A stretch of DNA of 64,000 nt from Dactylorhiza incarnata (Eukaryota; Streptophyta; Magnoliopsida; Asparagales; Orchidaceae). The stretch is from positions 5,475,501 to 5,539,500 of the forward strand of contig JAWHQI010000148.1 in NCBI GenBank assembly GCA_033032865.1. The letters run 5' to 3'. Below, one piece after another: positions 42,191 through 53,800 of this stretch. Numbering within the stretch: the stretch's first letter is position 1; each line of letters starts with the position of its first letter. The translations under genes were made by a program, and so were the position numbers. The notes under the pieces are model-generated. The model did no database searches and had not been told where the DNA came from. It worked only from the letters and a program-made list of their open reading frames with translations.

Positions 42191-43283
42191 AAAAAGTTAA
42201 ATTGAGGATTTCTATCTCTCTCTTTTCTCCTTCTTCACAGAAAGTAGCAATGAAAGATGGAGATGAAAAGAGCAGGCCGAAATTGAAGGCTTTCCTCTCA
42301 CTCTCCCTCTAACTAATGCCTCCCCTTTAGCTTGTCTACGAATTTCTGCATCAATTATCTAAATTAGTGGGTTGGCTGTGAATGGACATGGGTGAATTTG
42401 TTGAAGAAGAGTATAAGCTCCCAGGATTGGTGCAATATGTACCCTCCAAATGATGAATTCATTTATCTGGTGCCTACTAAGAGCTCGGATTAGAAGCCAT
42501 AAGGAAAAAACATGAGATGCTCGAGGCTTTGAATGGAAGGTCACCCAGCTTCTTTTCTCACCCCCTGCTACCTCCTCTTGGTTGTGGGAATAAACATACT
42601 TGTTTAGATTAAATCTGGGCGCGTGAAAGAGGACCTGAGCTCTTGCTCCGGCAATCCATGCGACAGAAGTGCTTCTTATTTGTTTCTCTTTAGTTATTGT
42701 CGTCTATCGTCGCATACGGAAAAATGGGAGCCAGGAGCTTCGGCACTTGTTTTCTCGTGCTCTGATTTCTACCAAATCTGAGTATGGTGCCATAATCTCC
42801 TCCTTGTTCATCGTACTAGAATGGTGGTATACTTAAACCTTAAAGTTTTGAATTTAGTCCAGCATTTTACGAAGGATTTATATAGCGGGATGTACCCCAA
42901 GTGTATACTTTTATGGGGCTAATCCTGCCCATGATTTTCTGCGGTATTTGGCACATTAGGACTGCACATGTGTTTGATGTAAGGAGTTAATTGATGCTTT
43001 GCCTATCACCTATTCCTAGTAGCAGATCATAATTTGTATTCCGGTTAAAAGCTATTGCTTTTCCTTTGAGGATGACTTGGACATAATGCCCCAAGTAATC
43101 CTAATGTATAAAAGAGGTAGGGCATGTGCCGTTATTTGATAATTGCGCCTCATTGGAAATTATGTGCCTTAAAGTAGACATTGTGCCTTATCGAAAGTAT
43201 GTGCTTATTGAAATACATGTGCCTTGTACGGATGGTTTGGGTTTGACTTCCAAGCAATCCAAAAGATCGACGAAAGTCTGATC

Positions 43284-43540
43284 GAGAAGTAATTCCTACG
43301 GGAATGAAATGTTGCCTTCGAGAAGTAATTCCTACGGGAATGAAATGTTGCCTTCGAGAAGTAATTCCTATGGGAATGAAACGTTGCCTTCGAGAAGTAA
43401 TTCCTACGGGAATGAAATGTTGCCTTCGAGAAGTAATTCCTACGGGAATGAAATGTTGCCTTCGAGAAATATTCCTACGGGAAATATATTGTGCCTTCGA
43501 GAATTATTCCTCCGGGAATATAAAATGTGCCCTGGGAGAA
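43284..43540 (+). repeat. 36-bp minisatellite, 5 good and 2 diverged copies
   Basis: Units start GAGAAGTAATTCC at 43284, 43320, 43356, 43392 and 43428, with diverged units at 43464 and 43499. Because 36 is a multiple of three, two reading frames stay open through the array (for example REVIPTGMKCCL), which explains the spurious frames at 43304-43621 and 43309-43557. Confidence 0.93.
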
Positions 43541-44280
43541 TGTCGGATGGCCTATGAGTTTTACTCTAAGGCAACCCGCATGATGGACGGTCTGGGAGGG
43601 CAACCCGTGCGAAACTTATAGAACTACGTGGGTCTGAGACCGTATGCAGGATGATACGGAGTACGTAGGCGGTGGTCGTGGGAAGACTGCCTCGGCCCAA
43701 TAAAAGTCCAGATATCTCCTTCCTTATAAATGTTATATTATGTCTGTTAGCAAGAGTTGAACTTTGTTCGTGGTTCTAATGACTTGTCTTTGGCACAGGT
43801 GACAAGTGCGGTTGAGTGACAGCACCCATGTGTGGATGAAGCCACGGAGCAGGCAACGTCAGGTATAAATTTGTTAGCCGCATCTCCTTTTGTTGTGCCC
43901 TATCTCAGGGTACATATATGATAACAATAAATCCTTGATGGTTAGGATTTATTGCAGCAGAGATATGTGAATTATTTATACAGGTCATGAGTTTGAGGTT
44001 TCTGTGATGATTAACCTTCCGCTTTAATACTACGTCTTCCGCTAAGTGTTATAATATGCACTCTTTGATGAAATCTTCCGCTAGAATACTGCTTCCCTAC
44101 TCTGATGGTGTGTAGTGACTTTCGCTTAACACCACCCCTAGGCGTGACAACGGAGTGTTCAAGGAAGGGGGTTGGATAAGTTAGTGCCTCCACCCTTCGG
44201 GTCTCGCTTTGGCGTCATGCTAAAAGGGTGGTGTGCGATAAGATCCCCCGGTCGGACCGCCGATATGGGAGAGGGGGGTC

Positions 44281-44299
44281 TTACAAATGTATCAGAGGA
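44281..44299 (+). promoter_or_regulatory. LTR-like end followed by degenerate tRNA-Met primer site
   Basis: GGGGGGTCTTACA ends at 44285 and is followed by AATGTATCAGAGGA, one deleted base away from the initiator-tRNA primer site TGGTATCAGAG. It suggests a plus-oriented LTR element fragment to the left, whose LTR start I could not locate. Confidence 0.45.
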
Positions 44300-44694
44300 G
44301 GTTAGGTGTGTCCCAAGAATACCAGACCAGCCCCATTTATAGCCATGCTCGGCCAATCTGGTGCTTCCAGTGATGGTGGAGGTGTGGCTCACCTCCCTTG
44401 GAGAGTCTCCTCACTGATGGATCTTCCCCAAGCTTCATCCAGGCGCGAGATCCGCTGCCCCCGGTGAGCTTCTTCTCCCGCCCATGGTTTTCCGTTACTG
44501 TTACCCACTGGTTTTGGTTTCTCTCGCAGATTTTCATTTCTCTTAGCTTTTGGTATATATATATAATATATATATATAAGCAGATATGCACATATTATAT
44601 AAACATGCAATTATATACATACATATATAATCGCAACTCTCAAAGTAAGCACGGGAAAAATGCGCGGAGTGTGCCTTTGAGTTCTTGTCAGCCA

Positions 44695-45752
44695 TACAGA
44701 GCTAATGAAAGCATCTGAAGTTGATTCCGAGTCCGTTCGCCTGATTCTTTAAAATGGCGTTGTTGTGGCGCTCGACGTTACTCCAAATAGTGGTTTTCTT
44801 CAAACGACTTCGGATTGGAGCAAAACGAGTTCCGTTACACTTGTATTGACCATACAAGCCTAACACAACTGACGGAAGTTGATTCGGAGCACGTATGCTC
44901 TATATTCTAAAATTGTGTCGTCGTGACGCGCTACGGTACTCAAAACTGTCAATTTCACCAAATGACCTCGGATTGGAACAAAATAAATTATGTTGCACTC
45001 GTATCGACCATACGAGCCTAACGCAATTGACGGAAGTCGATTCGGAGCATGTATGCTCTATATTCCAAAACTGCGTCGTCGTGATGCGCTACGGTACTCA
45101 AAACTGTCAATTTCACCAAATGACCTCGGATTGGAACGAAACGAATTCTGTTGCACTCATATCGACCATACAAGCCTAACGCAATTGACGGAAGTCAATT
45201 CGGAGCATGTATGCTCGATATTCCAAAACTGCGTCGTCGTGACGCGCTACGGTACTCAAAACGGTCAATTTCACCAGATGACCTCGGATTGGAACGAAAC
45301 GAATTCTGTTGCACTCGTATCGACCATACGATCCTAACGCAACTGACGGAAGTCTATTCGGAGCATGTATGCTCTATATTCAAAAACTGCGTCGTCGTGA
45401 CGCGCTACGGTACTCAAAACTGTCAATTTCACCAAATGACCTTGGATTGGAACGAAACGAATTCTGTTGCTCTCGTATCGACCATACGAGCCTAACGCAA
45501 TTGACGGATGTTGATTCGGAGCATGTATGCTCTATATTCCAAAATTGCGTCGTCGTGACGTGCTACGGTACTCAAAACGGTCAATTTCACCAAATGACCT
45601 CAGATTGGAACGAAACAAATTCTGTTGCACTCGTATTAACTATACGAGTTTAACGCAACTGACAGAAGTCGATTCGGAGCACATATGCTCAATGAACAAC
45701 TTTGACGTTGTGGCGAAGCACGATGCTACCCAAAACAATCATTTCTCTATGT
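44695..45752. repeat. 158-bp satellite array, about 6.5 monomers
   Basis: The GATTGGA word occurs at 44813, 44971, 45129, 45287, 45445 and 45603, a period of exactly 158 bp. Monomers contain CATACGAGCCTAACGCAA, GAGCATGTATGCTCTATATT and GCGTCGTCGTGACGCGCTAC. Central units are nearly identical and the two end units diverged, the usual pattern of unequal exchange. The five overlapping open frames of ~114 codons here are frame echoes of the monomer and not genes. Confidence 0.95.
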
Positions 45753-45867
45753 GACCACCACTATGTGGTGAAGATCGGGTCATGGTTTTCCTCTGACCTG
45801 GCCTAAGCTCCTACAAGGGTTCAACTGAACCGGCTAGACCCCTTTTCAAAGTACGTTGGTAGCTTTC

Positions 45868-46346
45868 TTTGTGTGCTCATTTGGGTTAGGTGCTAGCCTT
45901 CATGTTTATCTTTGTATACCATACTGTAACCCAAGCCCAATCAAAACCTAAATTCCTACTGACTCGCGCAGTGAGCTGATCTAGTGCCATGGAGAGAGTG
46001 TGAATGGGTGAGCTTATGGTCACTGGCACTGATGTATTTTGGTGGAGGTTGTTCCGAACCCGGATATTGGGCAATGCGCATCTTAGTGATCAATCTATTT
46101 TCTCCCTATGCATGACCAAACGATTCACTGTGGTTCAAATTTTAAGTAGTAGCAATAGACCTTTACTCTATTAGAAATATATAAACTATTTTGCATAATT
46201 AGAAATCTCGTCTACTATATTTTGATGTGCGTGAGCATGCGACTTCACATGGTACTCCATGTCACAATTTCTGTGCTAGCTAGTTGTTTTCACCATCTGC
46301 ATAGAATGGTTTGCTCGGGATGTGTAAACGGTTATGTCTGGGGGTG
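45868..46346 (+). other. B interior: end of conserved block and polypurine tract
   Basis: Matches C at 39200-39686, including GAGAGAGTGTGAATGGGTGAG, GAGCATGCGACTTC and GGTTTGCTCGGGA, and ends with TATGTCTGGGGGTG directly before the 3' LTR. Confidence 0.8.
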
Positions 46347-47983
46347 TGATGAGTCTCAATTATATAGGGTTTTCCAGACTCATCTAGGCTTGTTTTCTCA
46401 CTCGTGCACTACCCTTTTAGCGTTAAAATGCTCATATTTACTTAAGTTATCATTTTACACATAGTACACTCTTTTCGCTTATCGGGGTGTGCAATTGCGC
46501 ATTCTGTGCTGGGGGTATGCTATTGGGGGCTCCCCATGTCTGTTCATGCTTGTATTGTGGATGCTATGTGATTTCCTATGTTACAGGAACTTATATTTTG
46601 ATTGAATGCTGGTGGATCAAACCCTTGAGCTGAGCATTGCATTCTGGGTAAATCGCACGACCATGCGATTATTGTTAACGCACGATTGATGTGATCGTGT
46701 GATTTACTCAAATCTCTATGTGATGATGTTCATCGTGCATTTTCCTTAATGCACGATTGAATTCAATCGTGCATGAAGGAAAACGCACAACCTACCTGAA
46801 TACCATCGAAATATGTGGTCAGTTATACCCCATGCGTTTTTGTTCATGCATGAGCGCACTGCTCGTGCGTGAACAAAAATGCACGACCTTCCTGCAGCTC
46901 TAGGCGTTGTTTATCTCTGTAAATCGCACGGCCCAAAATGCACGGTCGTGCGTTTTGATTGTGCATTTCTTAATTTAACGACTCTATTTAAGTGCACAGG
47001 ATAATTCGACCTAAACGGATCAGATTGATCTTCTTCGCCTGTTCGAGGTCTTCTCAGCCATTTTTCTGTCGTTCCATCACCGCCCACCATTTGGAGGTGC
47101 TCCGGACACATTCTTGGCTCAAATCTTGAGCCGGAGTATCCTCTCGGCAACCTTCATCGTTCGGAAGCATCCACGCTCCATTTCAAGATACAACATGCTT
47201 CATCCTTGTAGTTCTCCGGTGAGATCATGGCCAAAGGCGATTTACGGAGAAGATAGGTCAATTAGAAGGAAGTGACAAATCCTCACCTTACCCCGGACGT
47301 CAGTCGTTGATCGAGCTCGGATAAGGCATGACAACCCTTGATTCCAACCGTGAATCCCAGCAAGACTTTGTGCCTTGGTTGTAATCTCACCCCCTTCATA
47401 TTGTAGTATTGTTTTCTTAGATCATTGGTGTGTTCGAATGATGTTTGCTAAACCTAGTTATGTTATATAGTATTTCATGTCTTTGTGAAATCATTATGTG
47501 TGGTTTATACAAGCGAGGAGCTCCCCCATTCCATCCTCCATACCACCTTTATGTTCGTGTGCAGCACTAGCAATTGCTAGTGGCATGCTTATTGATGAGG
47601 TGCTTGCGACCCTCATTCCGCCAGTGAGAACCACCTCATCTGCTTGCCTACTCGTCCATCCGTCCGTATGATGCATTGCATAGAATCCTGCGTAGTTTTC
47701 ATCCCGCCAAGCAAAGCAGTGCATAGCGGCCTGCATAGGAGTAGTTGAGTTAGTTGTCTTATTTTATTTTCCACAAACCAATCCAAGCTTTTTGCAATCC
47801 TTCCGACCTAAAGGACTTCGATCTCAAGTCCTTCCTCGATAGATAACTCCACCTTATTGTGTTCCTTTGAGATCGATACTTGGGGACGTACTCCCATTTT
47901 ATATTACTTGAATGATCGGTACACTACCGTTTCGTGTCGCGGTCTTACCACATCCTATAGCGGTGTGTGAGATTAGCGCATCA
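46347..47983 (+). repeat. B 3' LTR
   Basis: 1637 bp, paired with 31817-33452. Many differences from its partner are C-to-T or G-to-A at CG sites, for example within the palindrome array 46653-46955. Ends AGCGCATCA at the GACGC duplication. Confidence 0.92.
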
Positions 47984-48560
47984 GACGCACGACAAAGTGA
48001 TTTTCTCTGGACTAACTAGGAGCAACCCTGCTCCTTCTCCTTCGATAGTAAAATCCCCATCGACGTAGAGAGTCCATCGAGTGGCGGAGGTGTCTTTAAT
48101 GTTGACGACCTCCGACGGGAGGGTGTTTTCCATGATGAAGTCAGCGAGTACTTGAGATTTGATGTCTGGTCGCGGTAGGAAGTGGATATCAAACTCTACT
48201 AACTCGACTGCCCACTTTACCAACCTTCTGGATACTTTTGGCTTTTGGAGGATGGCTTGTAACGGTAATTGGGTAAACACCTTTATCGCGTGGGCTTGGA
48301 AGTAAGGTAAAAGCTTTCTTGTGAAAAAAACACCACTACCAAGCTAATGGCAGTTGGGGATATTGTCAGGTGAAGGTTCAGGACTTCTCCAGGGATAAGC
48401 TTTGACAGGAGCGGCGGTGAGGCCAGGAACTGTTTAACATAATCGAAAGATGTCTAGAACTCGTCCATCCACTGGAATCCCGAATGACGCCCCCCCCCCC
48501 CCCCCCCCCCCCGAAGAATTTTGTAGAAGGGGAGATATTTATCTCCTATCGATTCCAGGA
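47984..48560 (-). pseudogene. E RNase H and start of second RNase H
   Basis: The open part (48280-47981) reads SRRLVKWAVELVEFDIHFLP, the close of the first RNase H, then TRWTLYVDGDFTIEGEGAG, the opening of the archaeal-like RNase H with its catalytic Asp. Upstream, 48300-48560 is broken by stops and by a run of 23 C. The frame passes straight into 31816 when B is excluded. Confidence 0.82.
48490..48512. repeat. Homopolymer of 23 C
   Basis: Located in E's RNase H region at a position where related Tat elements have a short Gly/Asn-coding stretch. It may be slippage expansion in dead sequence or an assembly or basecalling artefact. Confidence 0.9.
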
Positions 48561-48632
48561 ATCAGAAGAGAGCGACAATCCTTTCGTTCAAGAAAAATAC
48601 CTCCTTAACGGAGCAAGGTGGCGACATGTCTT

Positions 48633-49260
48633 CTAGTGCCTTGATCTTCTCCGGTTTGCCTCGATTCCCTGGTGGGTTACCCTGAAACCTAGGAACTTCC
48701 CTGCTGTCACGCCAAATGCGCATTTGCTGGTGTTGAGCCGCAATTTAAAATGGCGAAGGAGCTGAAAGCTTATTTCCAGATCTTCCAAGTGGTCGTGATA
48801 GTGGATGCTCTTTACCAGCATATCATCCACGTATACTTCCATCATCTTGTTGATGTGGTCTTTGAAGACTTTGTTCATCAATCTATTGTAGGTTGCTCCG
48901 ATATTTTTGAGACCGAAGGACGTGACTTTGTAGCAGTATACTCCCTTATATGTTTGGAATGCGGTGTGCTCCTCATCTGCTGGGTTCATCCTGATCTGGT
49001 TGTAGCCCGTGTAAGCATCCATGAAGCTAAGGAGTTGGTGTCGGGCCATTGCATCAACTAGTTGATTGATCCTTGGAAGGGGGAAGCTGTCTTTTGGGCA
49101 TGCTTGATTTAGGTTACTATAGTCGACGCACATCCGCCACTTCCCTGAGGACTTTTTTACCATAACCTTGTTGGCGAGCCATATGGGATATTTTTCTTCA
49201 CGGATGAACCGTGCTTCCAGGAGCTTCTCTACCTCTTCTTTGATCACCTAGAGCCGCTCG
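48633..49260 (-). pseudogene. E reverse transcriptase, mostly open
   Basis: A 204-codon frame with [78 protein letters not shown] and YVDD at residues 139-142, so the catalytic Asp triad is intact. It ends soon after GKFLGF. Upstream continuity to the protease is interrupted by a stop near 49249-49247 and others to 49300. Confidence 0.88.
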
Positions 49261-49559
49261 GGAGCAAAGTTTCGCTTCTACTAGATTACTGATCTACAGG
49301 CAGGGTTAATGTTTAAAGAATGGACGATGACTTCCGGATCCACCCCGGGCATCTCTTTTGGACTCCATGCGAAGACATCCTCATTAGCGCTAAGGAAGAG
49401 AGTGTATTCTTCTCGCTCTTCTTCTGATAGTAGGGATCCGACCTGAACGGTTGAGGTCAGATCCTACTGGGATAGCGGTACTTCTACGAGCCCTTCATCA
49501 GGCACTCCATGCTACAAAGTGGCCTCGTCCCGTAGGTCAAAGTGGTCAATGTTGAGTGC

Positions 49560-49990
49560 GGTGGACTACATCGGTCTAGCCTATTTTAGATAACATGTTT
49601 CATCGGCTTCTTGGTTTCCTCTTATGACCTTATCCCCACGGTGGTTGGGAACTTCATGGCTAGATGTGGGATGGACAGAACTGCTCCAAAGGTGGATTGG
49701 ACTGTTCATGCAAAGATGGTTGTGAGCGGAGGAGGATTCCACAACTATGAACTGGACTTCGTGAGTTGAATGTCTTGGAAATTCACCCAACGTGATAGGG
49801 AGGGTGATCATGCCCTGAACTGGAATAGTTCGGTTTTCAAAGCCGTAGATTGGTCCAGTCGTGGGGCATATTTACTTCATTGTAAGATTCATGCTCTGCA
49901 GAGTGGACAAGAATAAGACGTCGGTTGAGCTTCCATTGTCGACCAATATTCTCTTAACATTGAAGCAAGGGTCCCCAATCCCCGCATTGA
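49560..49990 (-). pseudogene. E protease region
   Basis: On the minus strand, near 49900-49960, RILVDNGSSTDVLF is the Tat-type protease active site (D-N-G in place of D-T/S-G). Following are GMITLPITLGEFPRH and VEVQF-like strands at about 49740-49811, then an out-of-frame end. An in-frame stop near 49880 separates the pieces. Confidence 0.75.
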
Positions 49991-50003
49991 TTTCGAGCAG
50001 ATC

Positions 50004-50541
50004 TTAATGTTGTAGCCGCACCCCTTGTAGATCCCTTGGGCATTTGGAAATTAAGAGGACCTGCGCGGAGAGTGTGGGAGATCCAGCGATGGTCTCAATC
50101 TCTCCAACCATTGTCCTTCCTCCCGCTGCTCCTTGGGGAGCAGGAGGTTGCCCCCTTACCTCCTTAGGTGGCTGGGGATGGTTGGGTACTTGGTCCTGTA
50201 GGAATCTTCCGAGGAGTCCCTGGCAGATGAGACGCTCAATTTCATCTTTCATCCTGGAACATTCTTCAGTGTTATGCACAGTCCTCGGTGGAACTCGTAG
50301 TACATTTATTAGTCGCATCTCGGATTTTGGAGAGGCACACTTGGTCTGCGAAGCTCCAGGTTGTTCTGGATGGCATAGAGTACATTATTTCTGCTCGTAT
50401 TCAATGGGGTGTAAACTCTAGGTGCGTTGCGGATCAGGTTCTCTTCGGGGGTTGTGACATCGTTCATCAATGTGTCATTCTTTATTACGTCGCTCTTCCA
50501 GTCATCCAGGGGCCTGCTCCAACCCCCTTTTACTTCATTGG
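50004..50541 (-). pseudogene. E gag C-terminal part
   Basis: Two overlapping frames give gag text: WSRPLDDWKSDVIKNDT and LNTSRNNVLYAIQN upstream, then the zinc-finger remnant RTVHNTEECSRMKDEIERLI with QGLLGRFLQDQ. Tat Gags read ...HNTEEC..LK.EIE.LI..G.L..F here. The split is a frameshift near 50310. The part to the right of 50541 is absent. Confidence 0.8.
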
Positions 50542-50744
50542 TGTAAGGCTCCAGGCCCGCCAACATGGGACCCAGCTGGACCGCCGGCACCCTCCCAGCC
50601 CAGGCCCGCCAACACGGGACCCAGCTGGCACCGGAAGGCTTCAGCCTAACCAGGTGGTCTGCAGACCATGCACCCCAACCCCTCTCTATCCCACCACAGA
50701 GCACAGTGGGTTGTTGGAGACCGCAGTCCCCCTTTGATGAGAAT

Positions 50745-50820
50745 TGAGCCTGTTAAGCCACAGCACGTGGACTTCCCAGGAGGTCACCCATCCCAGAATT
50801 GCTCTAACCCGAGCACGCTT
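50745..50820 (-). pseudogene. 5S rRNA-like segment, left arm (interrupted by H)
   Basis: Minus-strand AAGCGTGCTCGGGTTAGAGC, then GGGATGGGTGACCTCCTGGG and AAGTCC. Its C-box version (CTCCTGGG) is closer to standard plant 5S than the right arm's (CTCTTGGG). The A-box start continues at 62701 beyond element H. Confidence 0.85.
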
Positions 50821-53800
50821 TGTAAGACCCCTTTTTTTTCTTTTCAAACAACCGGGTCTTAAGCCCAGAACCGCCGCTTTGCGGTGACACCTTCACTCAG
50901 AAAGGTCGCCACTACAAAACACCGATCCTGCCGGCCAAATCGATCACAAAGAAAAGTGCATTAAAGAAGACAAGTCCATAGAATCAACATGAAATATAAA
51001 TGTCCACATGATATAACTGAATAAGAGATAACAAGGGTTTCAATAATAAAGGGCTCATGCCCTGTACATCATAACATCTCTACAAGATCACTCGCGGAAG
51101 CTAACTACTAATCACTCAAAGATCCTGAAACTGCAGCTCTTGTACTAGACTAGCCCGCCTTCGTCTGCACCGGCCTCTGATGTTGCCGCGTCTCCTCGAT
51201 CCCCTAAAATGATATGGTCCACCGACCATTAGTCAAAAAGACTAAGCCTTATGTTCCCCACCCCACTCCCAATGGCTCCTAGGCACCGTGCGGGAGTGAT
51301 GAAGCAGAGGACAACAAGGGGTAAAATCAAAAAGTAGATGACGTGGCATAATCTACAGGAAGAGTTCTACCACTACACAAGTAAACATAACTATTGATGT
51401 CGGTGTGAACTGCCGTCCAATACCGGAGACCCACCACCTTCATGCACATGCAACATGTTCTATTATATCCCGAGCCATAAAATCCCCGGGCTAACCTGCC
51501 CGTCATCATAACCTTCCGAGCCACCGGCTCGTCGGACCAACCCGTCTGCACCAACAATAATACTGAGTCACAAGCTCACTAGACTAACTAGTCTGCCGCT
51601 ACAACCACCGAGCCTACCGCTCATAAGACCAAACCAACTAACATTCCCGTGATAATGGGGTGTGGGTGAGTGTATTATTAAGTTAATCTTGTATAACAAC
51701 TTCTTACTCCTACGACTTATGGTTAATCTTGGACTTCCCGAGGATTACCCTATAAGGGGCTCGCTACGGTTCTAGGAGACACAATGGGATGAAACCCAAA
51801 GCTCCCTTTCTCAAGACACTTAGTGTTATTGGTATCTACCCGTAAGAATACCCTCTTTGTCATTACTCTTGGATTAACCCTAAGTGACTTATAACCTTCC
51901 AAGACGATCTTTCGTCGACCCCGAGTGCAACCTACCTCTAACTCACCAAGCACACCTTTACCATCCATAATCCTTCTTGTTGACCATCATACCTTCTCAA
52001 CTAAACTAGGTAAACCAACTACCTCCCATTACCTCCTAAGGATCCACTTGATTCTCAAATTTCACAGTTTTACTATACGCAGACCAAGTGAGTTATATGA
52101 GTTGCATAAGAGGAGGTACTCCAAATATTCATCCAATTGACCCAAGATTATTACCGGGAGTCTATCATGATATCATATGACTAAAACCAGAGAATCATAA
52201 TTTTCCCTATTTATTTGGCATTTAATTTAATTTCTCCAAACATTTGCCAGGTCTGATAATGAGCATGAAGTATTAGGAATTCTTATGATATGGCTCTCCA
52301 AATATTATAATAATTCTAGGATGACAAAATAATAGCAAATACAGCATATCATATTTTTACAGTAAGAATTTGTCTTCTAATTTAATTATTTACCATCTGT
52401 CCAAAATTGTAGTTTTATGAAGGAACCACCAAAAACCTCAACACTAAAATTCTGGGAAAATTATCAAACTCTTGTATTCATCAGAAAAGACAACTGACTA
52501 AGTTTCAGAATTTAAGGAAATCATTTTCTTACTAAAATAAATACTTAAAGAAAACCTCAAATTAAATAAACTGTGAAGTAGCCTACTGATTTAAGTCTTC
52601 AAAAATTCTATAAAATTTCACAGAGCTTCCTAATGTTCTGAAATGTCCTATCACCTATTTGCACAATTTAATAATGAGTTTTGGACCCTCAAATATTTTT
52701 CTTAGGTCTAAATCAAAATAGGTGCCTTGTGAAAGTAGTACTGATTAAATCATTTAATAAAATTCACAAAAATTACCAGAGGTCTAAACCATGATTATAA
52801 GGGCACCAACAAAGTTTCATCATCATCCAAGACTTTTAAGCATGTAAATGTTTCTTATGAGAAGTTTCCCTAAAGGGGTTATATCCTAATTCAAAGGGAA
52901 TATTAGCCCCTAAAATTCTTATAAAATTACCCAGTGCCTATTTACACCCTATGAACCTATCCACCAAGTTTCATAACCATTCAGGGACTTTTGACCGCAT
53001 GGCCTTCACGAGGTTCTAAATGCACATCTAGTAATAAAATAGTGTTCTGGGGCTTAATCACCTCTACACCACCCCAAACCCCTCATGGGGATACTTTAGG
53101 TGATCCTAAACCAGTGGACAAGGTTCCATATCATGGTGAGGAGATTTGACCATAAAACCCCAAGATAAACACCATGCCCTAACTATGACCCAATTTGACC
53201 TAACTTGGGTTAACCAATTACTCCATCAAAACAGTCCCAATTGGGCTGAGATTTTTACCAAGGTCATAATATAACCCTAAGGGGCACCCACCAAAATTTG
53301 GGGGGCATTGGAGGTTATTTAACCCACTAATTAATTAATATATGATTTATGAAATTATCTCAAAAACCTTAGAAAAAGTTTCTCCTAAAAATCCCATCTT
53401 TTAGTATGTTGTGTGGGTGCATATAAATAGCCTATGTTTTAAACATCAAGGCCATAGCATCTACCAATAAAAAGATATGAAGGAAAGAGTGACTGCCCTA
53501 CCCTAGGGACCAGTCCCACCATTTTGTCTCTACAGGGAGCTACAGTACTCCTTTTGGGGTGAAATCAATTTTAAAACACAGTAGACTCCAAGGGCTACAA
53601 CTTTGGTGTTGGGCACATTTTCATCAGAGGTAATCTATTATTTTTAATAATTAAAATGAACTACAGCAAAAAGGGTGTGACAGAAATTACTGTAGCCTTT
53701 AATTATTAACTGAACCTGCGTTCGACGAAATTTAAATAGAGCTCGACGAAAGCAGAACAACTCTGCGTTCGACAAAAATGATATAGCGCTTGACGAAAGC

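Larger units (their letters stand above)
42190..45868. mobile_element. Undefined ~3.7-kb insertion in B with two tandem arrays
   Basis: Compared with C, B lacks the stretch with the internal polypurine tract and instead has ~3.7 kb of unrelated sequence between about 42190 and 45868. It includes a 36-bp minisatellite (43284-43540), an LTR-like end with a degenerate initiator-tRNA primer site (44281-44299), a TA dinucleotide run (44557-44578) and a 158-bp satellite (about 44695-45752). No protein domain is found. The boundaries come from where homology to C stops and restarts; no target duplication was found. Confidence 0.55.
31817..47983 (+). mobile_element. Element B: diverged zinc-knuckle LTR retrotransposon, contains C and another insertion
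   Basis: LTRs at 31817-33452 (1636 bp) and 46347-47983 (1637 bp) begin TGATGAGTC and end CATCA. The flanking duplication is GACGT (31812-31816) versus GACGC (47984-47988), one mismatch. Interior order: degenerate tRNA-Asp primer site, a broken double-knuckle ORF, then element C (35051-41119), the family's conserved untranslated block (41125-42190), a foreign ~3.7-kb insertion, the block's end (45868-46330) and polypurine tract. It is the older cousin of A and C and sits in E's second RNase H. Confidence 0.92.
47984..50541 (-). mobile_element. Element E (right part): gag, protease, RT and RNase H
   Basis: Minus-strand Tat-lineage coding region, upstream half of the element whose downstream half is 30156-31816. 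The right edge at 50541 is an abrupt switch from gag to the palindromic 5S element, so the 5' LTR and gag N-terminus are not visible. Confidence 0.88.

Noticed and set aside
43304..43621. 105-codon open frame with a 12-residue repeat (REVIPTGMKCCL)
   Set aside because: It is an echo of the 36-bp minisatellite; a second frame is open across the same bases, and there is no domain or conserved start.
44895..45754. Five overlapping open frames of about 75-115 codons with similar sequence
   Set aside because: They are the same 158-bp satellite read in successive frames.
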